NCBI RefSeq assembly: GCF_001949145.1
Contig: NW_019091555.1
Span: 389,785 to 453,784 of the forward strand
Direction of reading: 5' to 3'
Source: Acanthaster planci
Taxonomy: Eukaryota; Echinodermata; Asteroidea; Valvatida; Acanthasteridae
Length of the DNA stretch: 64,000 nucleotides
Each line of letters starts with the position of its first letter. Positions within the stretch are counted from its first letter, which is position 1. The translations under genes and the position numbers were made by a program. Positions 36,158 through 49,114 of this stretch are shown piece by piece. The notes beneath the pieces were generated by a model that was not told the origin of the DNA, did no database searches, and saw only the letters and a list, made by a program, of their open reading frames with translations.

Positions 36158-36524
36158 CAATAAGCCTTTTGCGAGTTAACTTTGACCCAAATCTGGTACA
36201 CTGAGTTCTTTAAATTCATGTGAATACAACAACTTGAATTCTCCTTACTAAAACCACTGTTGCTGTACCCCGTGATTCCGGGCAAGCTTTTGCTTAGTTA
36301 CATAAGAGACGCCTTGCAACAATACACTGTTCTCAATGGATAAGGAGGGCATAAAGGAACCAATCCATTCCAGAGATGGTGGTCGCTATGCGAAAGCTTG
36401 CCCCGCATCACGAGGTATACCAACAGTGTCTTTAGTCTGGGGAATTCAAATTGTTATGTTTGCGTGCAGTCAGATAACTCCGTGCACCAGATTTTATTGA
36501 ATTTAACTCGCAAATGGCTTATTG
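36158..36524. mobile_element. Foldback element with about 150-bp inverted arms
   Basis: Left arm CAATAAGCCTTTTGCGAGTT is mirrored by CAATAAGCCATTTGCGAGTT on the other strand. Pairing continues through AATCTGGT(A/G)CAC, AACTTGAATTC, CACTGTTG, CCCCGTGATTCCGGGC against CCTCGTGATGCGGGGC, and AAGCTTT(T/C)GC. Nearly the whole element would form one long hairpin with a short loop near 36310-36390. No coding part and no clear target duplication. Confidence 0.85.
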
Positions 36525-36753
36525 TGTGTGATTAATAACAGCTACCAATATGTAAGGCTTTGACATACTGCTTTAAACCACATGCAAGAGGTGTCAAAGT
36601 ACCTATTACCCCTGTTCACTGGGCCATGAGATTAGTTTTCCCGCAGCAGCACAAGACACTAGCGCAATCTGTTCTCTACCCTAACAGGTGCCCAAATACT
36701 CCTGGGGAGCGGAGAAAGACAAGAACTATGGCACCACTGGGGCTTAAACCCAC

Positions 36754-37007
36754 ATGTGACCCATCTGTGAAAATGAGTCTTAAGTCCCCAGAGCCACTTT
36801 GGAGTAAAAAGTCCTTTAGAATAATTTTGCACAGTGTAAAATAATAAGAAATCACACCATTTTCACCATGGAGTATCCACTTTCATCAGGATGCCAAACT
36901 GAGTGATACATCAACACAAAAAACTCAATTTGCTCTTTCCAATACAAATGAAAACTCAAAAAGTGGCTCTGGCGACTTATGACTCGTTTTCACAGAGTGG
37001 GTCACAT
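36754..37007. mobile_element. 254-bp MITE with about 50-bp inverted ends
   Basis: Left ATGTGACCCATCTGTGAAAA is mirrored by ATGTGACCCACTCTGTGAAAA, then GAGTC, TTAAGTCCCCAGAGCCACTT against ATAAGTCGCCAGAGCCACTT. It lies about 230 bp from the foldback element but shares no ends with it. A second diverged copy is at 35100-35290. Internal sequence is noncoding. Confidence 0.82.
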
Positions 37008-37786
37008 ATAATCGCGTGTTGAATCAAATGCTAGAGCCACTGGAAAGTGATTCTCTCACCGTACTGCTCGTACATGTACACGTAACTAACCACAGTTGTG
37101 CTTCCCATGTCCAAACTTGACAATGCATGTAGCGAAAGAGGTGTAATATTTCCAGTTTACGAACATGCCGCATTACGCACTGCGGCACAAGAAACCAGCC
37201 AGTCATGTGGCCAGACTTGCTGGGGTATTCGTGCAACTTCCCTCAAGGATTCCCTCCACCAATACCAAAGGTGTGTGACACTGACAACGCTTAACATCCT
37301 GATGAGTTTGTTAGACAGTAACTGACGTCAAGCGTGCAAGAAATGTGCTTGCAGCAAATCAGTGAATAACAAAAGCCTCTGGACATTATTCCCAACTCGT
37401 AAATTCCTAAAATGTATCACTGCCTCCGATATCAGAGGACTGTATATATTGCATGCATACACGGACATGTACATCTCTTCACAATTTAAAATAATGACAC
37501 AGCCTTTGACGACGTACCGGCAAAGTACAGTTGCTTCTGGGGTTAGGATCCTCCAACATGGTACTCCTGGGGCTACGAAAATAAACAGGGGGCTTAGGCC
37601 AAGTTTCTCCCTCCCCGGCTTCGAGCTACGACTTGTCAATTTCGAAACACAGTTGGCAGGATATTTCATTATCTCGGCGGCAATTTTGGGTCAACCAAAA
37701 CACACGGCTGTAATTAAATTTGCCCTAGAACCCAAGAACAACGCCACACATGTGTACTATACATCAAAGAAAATGAGACTTATTCC

Positions 37787-37836
37787 AAAAAAAAAAAAAA
37801 GAAGAAGAAAGAAAGAAAGAAAGAAGGAAGGAAGGA
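37787..37836 (+). repeat. Purine microsatellite
   Basis: Fourteen A followed by (GAA), (GAAA) and (GGAA) units. Low complexity; it gives a misleading open frame rich in Lys, Arg and Glu. Confidence 0.95.
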
Positions 37837-39497
37837 GCTGGAACAGCAAGTGGATAGCGGCATTTTCGCCAGGATGAACTGATATTGGATTCTGCTGTCG
37901 CAGATGCGCGGGGAGAGAAATTGTGCAGAGATTCACAACGAGATGCGTGGGGGGATTTTTTTTTTCCTTTCGTCAAAATCTGATTGAAATTCTGTCAGAT
38001 TGCATCAGGTCCTTTTATCAAGATGACTGAGGAAAACACGCTGATCTGAAAAGGATACGGCGCAAAACATCTGCCAGCAAAAAGAATCTGACATACAGAC
38101 GCACTCGGTGTATGAATGTAAGACTGTCCTCTTTAGTGGAAATTCCATACTACGCATACCGTATGTTGAGTACCAACCTCTGCATATTGTCATGTACAGG
38201 ACATCATATGCAAATAACTGGAGAAGCTGCCAATCTGGGAAACTCGGAATGGTTACAAGTAGCGTGCAGCGTAGATGCCGCATGTGACTTTTTTGGCCAT
38301 CTGTGGCATGGTAAGTTACGATATCAATTGTCTGCACACACAATTGTGGCTTTCTGAGTTTGACTGACTCTTTTATTACTGTGAGCAAATTTTTAAAAGT
38401 AAAACCAAGTCGAATCAATAACTTATCAAAACTCCTGACAGCAGAATATTACACATGATACAATGAAACACTCTCCAGGGCAAAAACGTTCATGTGGAAC
38501 CAAATTTGGAAAAAAAAAAAAGGAAGAAAAGACAAAGAACAGAGACACACTTAGAATTTATCAACGACATGAACCCAACTTCATTTGTGTCTAGTAATGA
38601 AATTTCATCCTCTTTTTCGGAGGAATTCGAGCGTAAGCAATTTGGCCCAGACAGACGTTGATCTAATTAAACCGCCTCAGGTTGGTTAATATGGAATCAG
38701 CTGACGCAACTCATTTGCTGTATCGGCGTTTATTGTTTTTCCTCCCCTTAAGCTAGCTTTCCTGATATACCTCTCCTTTTTCCCCTTTTTTTTCCCTTCT
38801 AATCAGATTTGGCTCAGAAGACAAACCTGGCGAAAGGTGACACATGGTATTGGCTTATTTTAGCCAAAGAGTACTCCTTGCATAAAATGAATAAGTGGGA
38901 GGTTTTAGTCGCCTGTGTTTATTTCAGCTTAAACAAAAAATGTCCAGGTTTATTAGCACTAAATATATAAGGTAAACTTTGTGAATGTTAGCTCGTAAAT
39001 ATTTGGGCCGGGCACAAAAATTCCGGTGTTCTGGTATGCAGGAATTTCAGATGATCTCAGAGACTTTTCACACATTGTCAGAAATTCTTGAGTAGAAATT
39101 TTGTTCCCTCTATAAAGTAAACAAAATGAAAGCTCTTTTTCAGTCACAAAACTTTCTGTCAGTCCATAAATTACTGCAATGCATTCTTAAACTGTCACAA
39201 CAGACCAGAGATATAGTTCTATTTCGAACTGTAAAACCCAACAGGCTACAACTGATACACATACATGTACAGGTGTATCAGATTTCCACCTCCAGGGAGC
39301 ATATTCCCCCCCCCAGCAAAGGTATCAAGTTGCCCAACACGATTTAAAGGGACTTCCTAAAACACTCATTATGACAATTTTCAGTTTTAAAACAGCAATT
39401 GATGATTTATGCCATACGCCACAACAGGGTCAAATGTAGGAGGTTAGAATGCAGAAGTGTGCAAACCACTGGTATCTGCTTAGCAACAAGATTACAG

Positions 39498-39770
39498 CAC
39501 GGTTCCAGGCATTTCATGAAGACAAACGTCCCTGATGTTTTTCTGACTTTTTCCTGATGAGTTTTCAAATTTCCAGGATAGTTGTTCGGACCTACATGTA
39601 CTTCCTAAGTGACAATACTGTTGAAGACATGAACAGACTGGCCACTTTCCCTTTTGGGCCAGTTCCCTTACTTTTCCCCAATTTGAGGCATTTTTCCCAA
39701 GTTCCCTGACTGGAAAAAGGGAGATAATTTTCCAGGTTTTCCCTGATTTCCATGGTGTCTGGGAACCCTG
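39498..39770. mobile_element. hAT-like MITE with CAGGGTTCCC ends
   Basis: The right end on the minus strand is CAGGGTTCCCAGACACCATG followed by GAAATCAGGGAAAACC; the left end is CACGGTTCCAGGCATTTCAT. Inside are several copies of TCAGGGAA and TGGGAAAA. Ends of the type CAGGGTTCCCA with internal TCAGGGAA repeats are widespread among animal hAT elements. The expected 8-bp target duplication is not visible, so the class is inferred from the ends. Confidence 0.65.
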
Positions 39771-39829
39771 ACCAGCCAAATCTGTAATATGATATATCAG
39801 CCTAAAATGACAGGTTGCCAGCTAAGTTC

Positions 39830-39893
39830 TGCCAAGCAAGACTTGCTATTAAGCCATATTTCTTGTTCCAGCTTTATGAAACTGGGCCCACAT
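39830..39893. repeat. Fragment with a GGGCCCAGTTTCATAAAGC end
   Basis: On the minus strand GGGCCCAGTTTCATAAAGCT is a variant of the ends of the MITE at 48873-49114 and of the fragment at 17508. Only one end is recognised. Confidence 0.5.
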
Positions 39894-40400
39894 TCCCATC
39901 TATTTTTCCAGTTTTCAAGACACCCGTCATGCTATGCATACCAGTAAGCAATATTTCTTCCTTTTAATGATCAAAGCTACTTGTGCGGTCATCTTGATTT
40001 TTTAGATCCCTGTAAACAAAAGTGTCAGATTATGGATGGAAATCAATTAGATATCAAGATCTGAATCAATCGATCAATCAGTCTGCTTGCTTGAATACAC
40101 TGCACAAATATCACCAGCGGTAGAACGATTTTCAAAGTGGGACAGCCAGTTGTTAGACCATCAGGCATCCACCATTAATAGGCCGATCCATTAAGCCCCA
40201 TCCCATTATAAGACATGCAAAAAAGTGGGGGGGGGAGGGGCAGGCCCCCCTGAAAAGTGAGAGGGCCATCGATTCCCCTGCCCCCCTTCCACCGACAGGG
40301 ACAAATAATGCAATACTACACTTGCACGCACGAGTCTACTGTTACTTTTTTCTGCCTTGGCTACAATACCACGTGTGACACTTGCACATTAGTACCATGC

Positions 40401-40446
40401 ATACATGTACATGTATATGTACATGCACACTGTACATGTACATCTA
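40401..40446. repeat. Cluster of ACATGTAC palindromes
   Basis: Four overlapping or adjacent ACATGTA/TACATGT units in 46 bases. The same palindrome is scattered through the window. Confidence 0.85.
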
Positions 40447-41624
40447 TTGTAATGGGGTGTTTGGCGCTGAATGCCCCATTTCGTACGTAACATAAAATTA
40501 AAGGTAAAATCAGCCCATGCAAACTGCAACTCATCCAACAAATCAATCAAGACAAGTTCTTACAAAGATATATGCTACATGAATTTACTCCCACTGAAAC
40601 ATTTGTGTCCTTTCACAGAACAAAGTAACAAACGTAACTGAGGATCTACAGTACGGTAAACTTCCTTCACATATGAAACCAGGGAGGAAACGCTTAATAT
40701 ATTTTCCTGACACATGGTCATAATATTACACGTGCTAATACTGGAGCAAACACCACGTACATGTGCTGAAATGCGGCCTGTGTCATACATGTACACGAAT
40801 GGATTTATTTTACAGACAGGATGGGCAGCAGGACAAACATGCTCATGCCGAAACAAAAAGTGGTCACCGGGTTCAACCCTGTCAACTCTCGATTCGACAG
40901 TGTTTTGCAACGATGCTTGGGCCAGTGTCACACTTTGCACATGGACGGATTTACATGTATCTGTTCTGTAGATAGAGGGACCATCCAAGTGCTGAATGAG
41001 ATTATTTGGGGAGGGTCGAACACAGCGTGGCGGGGAACACTCCGAAGACTAAATTTTCACATCAGAAATTCTCCCCATGAATCTGCAAGCTGTACTAGTT
41101 GTTGGGTTGAGGTCGGGCTAAGCTTTGACAAAATAAAGCATGTGTGCCAAATACTTTTAAGCAACCAACTAATGTATGGTATTTGGTCTTTTCAAAACAA
41201 GATTGACAGTTATGAAAATACTACCTACCCCTAAAAATGTATCTACCTGTCCTTTCCACCTCATATTTGCTCTTTTTTGCAGGGGGGAGGGGTCACCATG
41301 TGGTAAGATGGCTCTGTAGAGATGCTGGTCACCTGTTCCATCTTGCCATCCACTGGCTTTTTAAGCATATTCTTTTTTTATAGCCGCCATCTGTTTGTTG
41401 TGGTGCCATGTCAATTGTTTTATGTATATGATTTTAATGTATTTAATTTTTTGGTTTAATAGCCAGTGGAAAAGTGTAATAAAATTACAAAAACAAATAA
41501 ATAAAACAAAAGGGTGTAAATTACCTTTTGTATCTTTTTTCCCCTTTTTTGTCATGGTTGCTCTTCATATTCAAAAGTAATATGTAGTTATATTGTAATA
41601 ACCCTCTTTAGTATCACTTCACTT

Positions 41625-42000
41625 CTAATTCAAATTCAAGATTCAAGGTTCGAAGTTATCATTGTCCATGCCAAAATTCACACAGAAATTTACTTTCCAT
41701 TGGCTTGTTACAAAGTAAAGTGAGACAGCAAGTTATTACATTAATCGATATTACAATTACAATCAATAACAAAACAAGATTGCAATAAAGGCAAGTTCCC
41801 TGTGTATAGAATTTTTAAAAAGGTACTTATGTGATTCAATTCTACTGGCTTGCAGCTGCATAAATAATTCAGGAGGGTTGTCATAGTCCTTTGTGAGCTG
41901 TGCATTATGCAGTCTGATATACACACACTGTAATAATTTTGAAACTTTATACTGTAACAAAATTAACAGTGTACCTAATCTGTCTGGTAAATATTATCAT
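41625..42000 (-). repeat. Possible 3' end of a retroelement
   Basis: The minus strand ends in GGCATGGACAATGATAACTT then CGAACCTTGAATCTTGAATT, a tail of TTGAATC-like heptamers of the kind that terminates many invertebrate non-LTR elements. No reverse transcriptase motif is visible upstream. Limits are approximate. Confidence 0.35.
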
Positions 42001-45000
42001 TGTCACTAAGCCCGGCACCACAATTGAGGACTCAAAGAGCTTGGGGCGATTGGGCAAAATTGGCTTTTAGGAGTCGCGGTACGTTTTTTTTTTTGTCTGG
42101 GGGAAAAATGCTCCTAAAATTTGCATGTCTTAGGCGGTGTTTGTACAAACACAGGAGAGCTTTGTGAAAACTAGTTCTTTGGATCAATGTTTTGTTAGCG
42201 ACTTTAAACCCACTAGGGTACATGAATGGTTCACTCCAGCAGTGGTCTCCATCTTGACCTTATTTTCTTCTGAGTATCCCCCCCAAAAAAAAAGAATTAC
42301 AAAATAGGAAGAATTCGAAATTGCATTTTTGGAAATATGAAACTTTTAATATTGTAACTCGACACGAGCTTTGGCTCGAGAAATCGGTCTCACTGTGACA
42401 AAGCTGAATTAAGAAGCATATGCACACAAACTGCTAGCGAGCAATTCCGACATGACATTGATTTATTTTTATTAAAAGTTTCCTCTTGATGTTACAGTAG
42501 CAACTATAAGCCTGCAACGCAAGTGTGTAAAATTAGTGACATCTATCACTCTTGAAAGATCCACGTGCGCGAGTGCTGACATGTAGGTGTACATGTAAGT
42601 ACATGTAGATACTTGAGCAAAACTTTTTGACAGGGGCAAGGGCTTATGGGGGGGGGCTGATTGGTACACGTGCATGTGTGCCAGGAGGAATTAAGCTACA
42701 GTTAGGGACTTCATTTTCAGTCCAACACAGTGTGAATAATTTTACCTCGACGATTCAAATAACCTTGGGGCTATACATGAAGAGTATATATCGCGGTATG
42801 TATAGGTAAAGTGCATGCATATGAAGATGTACACAAACATGCGTTTTCAATGTTTATCCTTCAAACAATTCTAAATGTTATCAAGAATACCATGGTTTCA
42901 CAAAGACAGCAATATGCAATAATACGTTGCCTTTTTCACCCAATGAATCCACAATTAGAATTTCAGTAACTGATACATGACAAGGCAAAAGCAGTTGGAA
43001 TAATCATTCGATTGGGCATATTTGTTGTACACGGTATTCTGTACTTCAGTTTAGATACCGTACGTAAAGTGCTAAATCCCACACAAAAAGAGCAGTGCTC
43101 AACGTCGTGAGATGAACAACATTTGTAAGTTCTCTCAAGCCCCTAGTTTGGAGGCAGGTAATCAAGTTTCCGTTTCAACAGAAAGCCAAAATGTATGGCA
43201 CCTTCAACACGACAGTAAAGTCTCGCAGAACAAGCATTGCTCTCTTCAATCAAACTACCCTTAGGAGTGCAAAAAATGAACACTGTATGTGCGTTGAAAC
43301 TCTTGCGGCTTCCGAGTTGATGAATTTCACGCCGCAGTTATTCTGACAAGCCCTCCATCTGAGAGGAATTTCCCTTGCCATTATTTAAAATGCCAAAAAT
43401 CCACTGAGGAAAAGATTTGTGGCAGGCACTATGAATAATTCATCAGTATCACCTACGGCAACAATGAATAATTGGAACCAGATATCAGAGGGGGCTTATC
43501 ACCATAAAAAAAAAGCAGCATCAATATTTTTATTCAACCCCCCCCAAAAAAGAGATAACCGTATGAAACTACTCATCAGTTCGATGAAATCAAAGCTTTA
43601 GGTAGAGTGGGAAATTAGCCTTAAGGCCAACTGCCGAAGCATGTTCAGACCTTTTGAGACAGGATAAGTTTCAGAAGCCAATAATCCTGTTAGTAAATGA
43701 TCGCACAGAGAAAAGAAAAGCTTTCATATAAAGGTGAACATAGAATCCCGGATAACTAGCAGCCCTGCTTTTTTTCAGCATGTGGATTGACAATGGCTGG
43801 GTATCTTGATCATGGCAGCCGTTGGGTTGGAGGTGCGGCATAATTGTCCACAAATTTTTTTTCTCTGCAGGATTATTATGCTAGGCTAACGCACAAAAAT
43901 AGTGGTTAGGGCTGTCAGGCCAACGGCCCGAGGAGGGGTGTGGGATTTCTGTCTCGATGCTATCTGCAAACATTCTTTTATTCTCTAAATGGAACTTGAA
44001 AAAAAAATTTGCATCAAGATGAGTTCATTAACCCCATGGTACATGCACCTTTTTAAAGTCTAATTTAACTTGTATTTTGTAGTGCGCTGATTTTTCAGGA
44101 CTGCACAACCAAGCCTCTTTAATCGCACATTACTCAAGCTTTTGCACAAGCTGTCACCTCTAGGAAAGTAATTTTAAAAAGACCATCAACTGTACTGTCT
44201 CCAAGTCTACAACCAAGAATCATGACTGTGGAAATCACGATTGTGGATGCTTCTACGTGTACTTTGGCACAAATGAGAGTGTTGTCTGCCCTGAATCTTT
44301 GACAAAGAGAGGTGATGGATGATAAAGTGTCTCGTGAACTATTGGATGGTACCAAGATATGGATCCTTTGATGTGATCCCAATTTTGGAGTTATTATCTG
44401 AAACACCTTTAGTCTGATATATATATACCACCCAACCATAAGGCCATGGCTCATCCAGCTTTACTCCATGCATGCTTAAACCTTCCTTTCCATGCCTAAG
44501 CCAGCCACGCTGGAAATTTTTTAAAAAGACCTTAATACATAAATATTAAGATTAAGCACAATGTATCAATGTGAATGAAGCTGCACATGGATGAACTTGC
44601 GAGTGAGTAGCACTGACTTCAAAGTTCACTGAGATCTAGGTCTGCCCTAAGCCTGTCAGACTCTGCCTCATCGAGCCTACAAAACAATCGATTACTACTT
44701 AATGTACACTGCGATGTTCACTGAAACAAGCACAACTACAGCGCAGGTACATGTACGACTGCACATCATGAAAGGTCTACTTTGCCACTGACTTCAGATA
44801 CCTGTGTTGCAATGTGCGACCTGCGTTTACAATCAAGGGGAAATGACATCCCTCTCAGGATGGAAAAAAGAGCGGTGAGCCCACCGGTGAGCGGCGGATC
44901 TGAGATATTTTTCTGAATGAGCACATCAACGGCAACCAGGCGAAAGGGAAGACCTGTTTTATTGATAAGCACCTGTGACAGTGAGTGATGCCTGTATGAA

Positions 45001-48000
45001 ACGAACGAGACAAAGTCACTGGCAACCGTGACAAAGAAGATTGCATCGTAAGGCCAATGAACCAATCCAGTGCAGACCTGCAATGGCACGGCAAATCCAA
45101 TAACCAATATATCTCACAGAAGCTCTCGAAGAAGTGTTTTGCAAGTCAGCACGTTCTTAAACGTAGTCCTCTGAGTGTAGACAGGCTCTGAATTTGTACA
45201 GAAAATGGGTGAAACCTCTCAGTTCCTTTAAAATCCATAGAAAGTACTTATGATTGTGTACACAACTTCACAGACACACTTTTCTCTGAATCAGTTACAG
45301 CAATGTGAAAAAGCAAGGGAAACTGCAGTCTCCCACCCTCAAATCTCCATCTACAAGAACTATGTAAAAATTTTCTCTGAATGACACTTGTTGGCATGTT
45401 ATCGCAAGTCAGAGAAAAACAATCCGAAACATTTCTTAACTTGTCAAGCATTTCCGACATTTTAAAATTTGCTATACAATTCCTAAAACCTCCCTTTCCC
45501 CTAAAGTTTCTTCCAAATTTTAGAAGCAGGTTTCTTTTAACATTTTTAAGTGAGAGAAACAACAAACTGTATAAATGTTGTTATGAACTCCAACCTTTTT
45601 CCACCCAGGAAAAAGGGCATTCCTGCTCTGAAAAAAAAAAGATTTTGACATTTTGAATTGGCCCTTTTGCAACTGAAGACGTCTGCTAAAATGTCACAAG
45701 TACATACACACAGCTTAATACTCCACTAATTTAATTCAGACTTAAGGACCCAACAAAAATACTGAATATAATGTGAATGTCTCTTTAATGCTTTAAACAC
45801 ACTTCATTACCCTAGGACGAGGATTCAACTACGTACCATCACCAGACCATTTTGCCACGTGGTGTCCCAAAGTTTCATCTGGTTGTCCATTAATGGTCAA
45901 GCGTGTCTAATGCGACGACATCGGGCAAGACACCCGAGGTGAGGCTGTGGCTACTGACCAACTGTAATCAGGTTGATGTACATGTAGGAGGCTTTTTTAA
46001 GGGGGTTGCAGTTATCGATGTAGACCTTGTGGCCGAGTTCGGGCGGCTTGTTCCCGTATGTTCCCGAACAGCTCGATTTGTTGTTCGTGGGTCGGCCGCT
46101 CCAACGCCGGAAACAAACAACCGGTTATCGCTGGTAGTTAGTGACAAGCAACATGCAACATGGCGGTATCCATGTAGGCTACATTATTCGAGAGTTAATG
46201 TTTGGATGGGCTGAATTCTTTTCTTTATAAACAGGAACATTAATTTCTGTGTTATGGAAAAGAATTAATGTTAATTTTGAAAAACTTCCCATTGTCTATG
46301 GCTTTGGAAGCCATCTTTTTGCAGCTGTTCAAAAATCAAAATCTCACGAGTTTTTCTGTGTGTTCCTGTAAAACCCTGACGAGGAGGTGGTGTGTGATCT
46401 GGTTCTGAGAACAGTGTTCTTGAGTCGTGTTCCCGCCGTTCGAGCGCGAGAACAAGAAACCCCAACTCGACCTACGACTATAAAGCAATTCTTAAAGAGG
46501 GGGTTATCTGGTCACTGCATTTTTGCCACCGACCAACAAGTACACCCTCCTGCGTTCATAAACCTTCAAGAAAGCCAAGGATGGACCCTGTCATCTCTCC
46601 CAATCACACTTACAAATCTGCAATAAATTTCGGGGAACTGTGCCGCAGCTTCAAAATATTCAAAGTTTACATTTAAAGCAACCTAGAAGGAGGCAACCAT
46701 CACACCTATTGCAATAAATGTTTACATGCGACACCAAAAATTATGTGCAACATGAAACGTGATGCGAAAATGTCAATAAAGCAGGAAGGCAAGTCTCCCT
46801 GGTGACAGGTTTCATACCATCCTGTTTATCATTGGTGTTGATTTACAATGAGTTGAGGAGACATCTCTTTTCTTGTTAATGTTCCTATAGTGTTATTGGT
46901 TCAGCTAGGAACCAGGATTGAATAAAGTACAGAATCTTTGATTATTACATTTTTATTCTTAGATACGCTGTGAACTTAACAGCACTGTTTGAACCTCTAT
47001 ACCTATGATGGGAAAAGAACAACTTCCCTAGAACATTCCTTCTATAAATATTGAGGCCTAAAACAAATTTTGAATTTTTCTTTGGGGGTTGTTGAGTTGG
47101 GTTTGTTAAACCCTGGGCACTAGAAAATGAACGAATGTTGTCAAATTTTAAGCACCAGACTAGTCAGGAAACAAACGGAAAAATTAATAGCATGACTTGG
47201 TGGGAAGATCTGCTCACGCTACGTAACTGTTTTAAAAACAGTGAATTGGTAACAAACTTTAATGTAACTGTACTTCAGTGGGGCCTACTTTTTTACTCCA
47301 AGTAAATCCTTTTGCTTTTTTGTATTTTACAATCCTAATTTCTGGCATTCCTGTTAAGGTAAGAACGAGACCTTTGCAGTCCACGACAAGTGTACCCAAT
47401 GCCCTTTAATTTGATTGCATTTCTTAATCTAAATGTACTGAAACTGGCATTTTTGCACATTTGGCCCATAGCTTTGCTTTTTCTAGGTCTACAGCACTCA
47501 CAACAATTCATGAGGGGTTTGCCCAGTGGCTTTGAAGTAGAATGAAGAAGGAGGGTAAGAAATGTGAGGCTTCTAAGATCTTTTACTAAAAGCATGCGGG
47601 AAAAAGTAATACAGCCGGTATAAGTACACTATTCATTGTAACACGTGTGCACGATATCAGTGCACATAAATACGCATGGAACCACTTGAGTCTGATCGTA
47701 CACAAGTGGTGGTTTGGTCTCCATTTCTATGATTCATCGTTATTTAAACCTGTGGAGGGGACCAATGGCTATGAAAGGGCACCGAAATAGCATGCGCATA
47801 ATTCATCTGCGATGGGACAAAGGCACGGAGGTGGTGCGCTATTCTTCTGTCTGCCATTTCTACCTTTGCGAGCAGGGGTGTCGGTTTCTTCGGTGGTTCT
47901 TGTGGGGGGGGGGAACTCGCGCTGTATGACAAAAGTGTAAGTGGCACCGTACTTGAAGAATGTGAGTCATCATGGCCTTGATGGCAGACGGGGGGGGGGA

Positions 48001-48248
48001 GGGAAAGAGAGGGGACGGTGGTGTATGTCTACACTATCACTGCAGTTCGGCACTCAGGTTACCTGCAGGGCAGGGCTCTCAGGATGCTGAGATGTTCTTG
48101 CTAGATTTCCCTGGTACAGGAAACATAGAATGAGGTGGCCTTCATTTTCTCCACTGAAATTGCTAACCTTTAAAAGGCAAAGACGTGTGTCTGAAAAGTG
48201 GCTTTGACAGAGAGTAATAAGTGTTCTTGCTGGCAGAGTTCTATTTTG

Positions 48249-48540
48249 CAAGGCAGAGCAGGGCAGTCCAGTGCACCGCTCTGGAAAGCAAGGAAGAAAG
48301 GTTACGAAATTTCAAGGTGCAGCAGACTACAGCAATATAAGACAAGGCATGGCAAAGCACAATAGAGAAGTGCAGAACCCCCCCCCAAAGCCCTGCACAG
48401 CAAAACATGGCAGAGCAGAACAGAGTACAGCAGAGTGCAGCAATGCTGAGCAGAGAACACTGCATGCATGCACTGCGCAGCAAAAACACAGCATGGCTGA
48501 ACAGAGAACGGTCCAAGCAGCACACACGAGCAGAGCACTG
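48249..48540. repeat. Degenerate AGCA-type low-complexity array, left part
   Basis: Long run of imperfect AGCA(G/C)(A)GCA units such as GCAGAGCAGAACAGAGTACA and GCACAGCAAAACATGGCAG. The same composition continues at 48830-48872 and resumes at 49115-49205 on the other side of an inserted MITE. The array causes a 258-codon open frame (48271-49047) that is not a gene. Confidence 0.75.
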
Positions 48541-48872
48541 TTGCTAGAATTGCACACATCACTTATACCTGTTTTACATACAAAGTGTGGACGTTCCTTT
48601 GTTCTCCTGTGGTTAAGGAAACCTGAGGAAAATGCTCCTTTTTCTCCAACTAGGGTAACTCCCACAGCAACAGTGCCCTCAGTTGTCTTTTTAAAAAAGT
48701 GCACTTACTTTTCAATGGATTTAAGCAAATACTGTAGGAATGTGGAAGAGTTTTCATACACTGAAGAAGAAAACAAAGTTGAAGAAAAATTGTGTCTAAG
48801 AAAAATTCATCGTAGCTACAATGTATTGCGCAGTGGTGCGGAAGCCAGCAAAGCACGGCACAGCAGGGCAAG

Positions 48873-49114
48873 GGCCAATATAATAGAGCTGCTTAAGCAC
48901 AGAAGTTGCTTAAGCATGAAAAAACCTTGCTTAATAAACAAAGGTTACCAGCTCAAACTCTACGTGATTGTCATGCTAACCAAAAGACTGGTACACTGTA
49001 AATACCATTCTAAAACAATATACATTACAAGAAGATTTGGCTGGTAACCCAATTTGTCAAAGAAGATGTTTTCACACTTAAATTTTTTGCTTAAGCAGCT
49101 CTATGAAATTGGCC
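48873..49114. mobile_element. 242-bp MITE nested in the AGCA array
   Basis: The left end GGCCAATATAATAGAGCTGC continues TTAAGCA; the right end on the other strand is GGCCAATTTCATAGAGCTGC followed by TTAAGCAAAA. Internal copies of GCTTAAGCA and GGTTACCAGC are present. AGCA-rich sequence lies on both sides, so it inserted into that array. Fragments with related ends are at 17508 and 39893. Confidence 0.82.

Larger units (their letters stand above)
37008..48248. other. Upstream DNA, no gene seen
   Basis: Contains the microsatellite at 37787, the hAT-like MITE at 39498, ACATGTAC clusters and a possible retroelement end at 41625. The 171-codon frame at 37362-37877 ends in the microsatellite and has no domain. 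45900-46480 and 47640-47950 have more CpG than their surroundings and no recognised coding motif. Confidence 0.6.

Noticed and set aside
37362-37877. 171-codon plus-strand open frame
   Set aside because: Ends in a purine microsatellite giving a Lys/Arg/Glu tail; no recognisable motif and no splice context.
44766-45107. Hydrophobic minus-strand frame (MVIGFAVPLQVCTGLVHWPY) with a GT after it, considered as the missing Hs2st signal-anchor exon
   Set aside because: The order of hydrophobic and charged parts does not match the family, there is no coil after the anchor, and the phase does not clearly fit.
48271-49047. 258-codon plus-strand open frame, longest in the window
   Set aside because: It runs through the AGCA low-complexity array and then into a MITE; no domain and biased composition. 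Open only because the repeat unit lacks stops.
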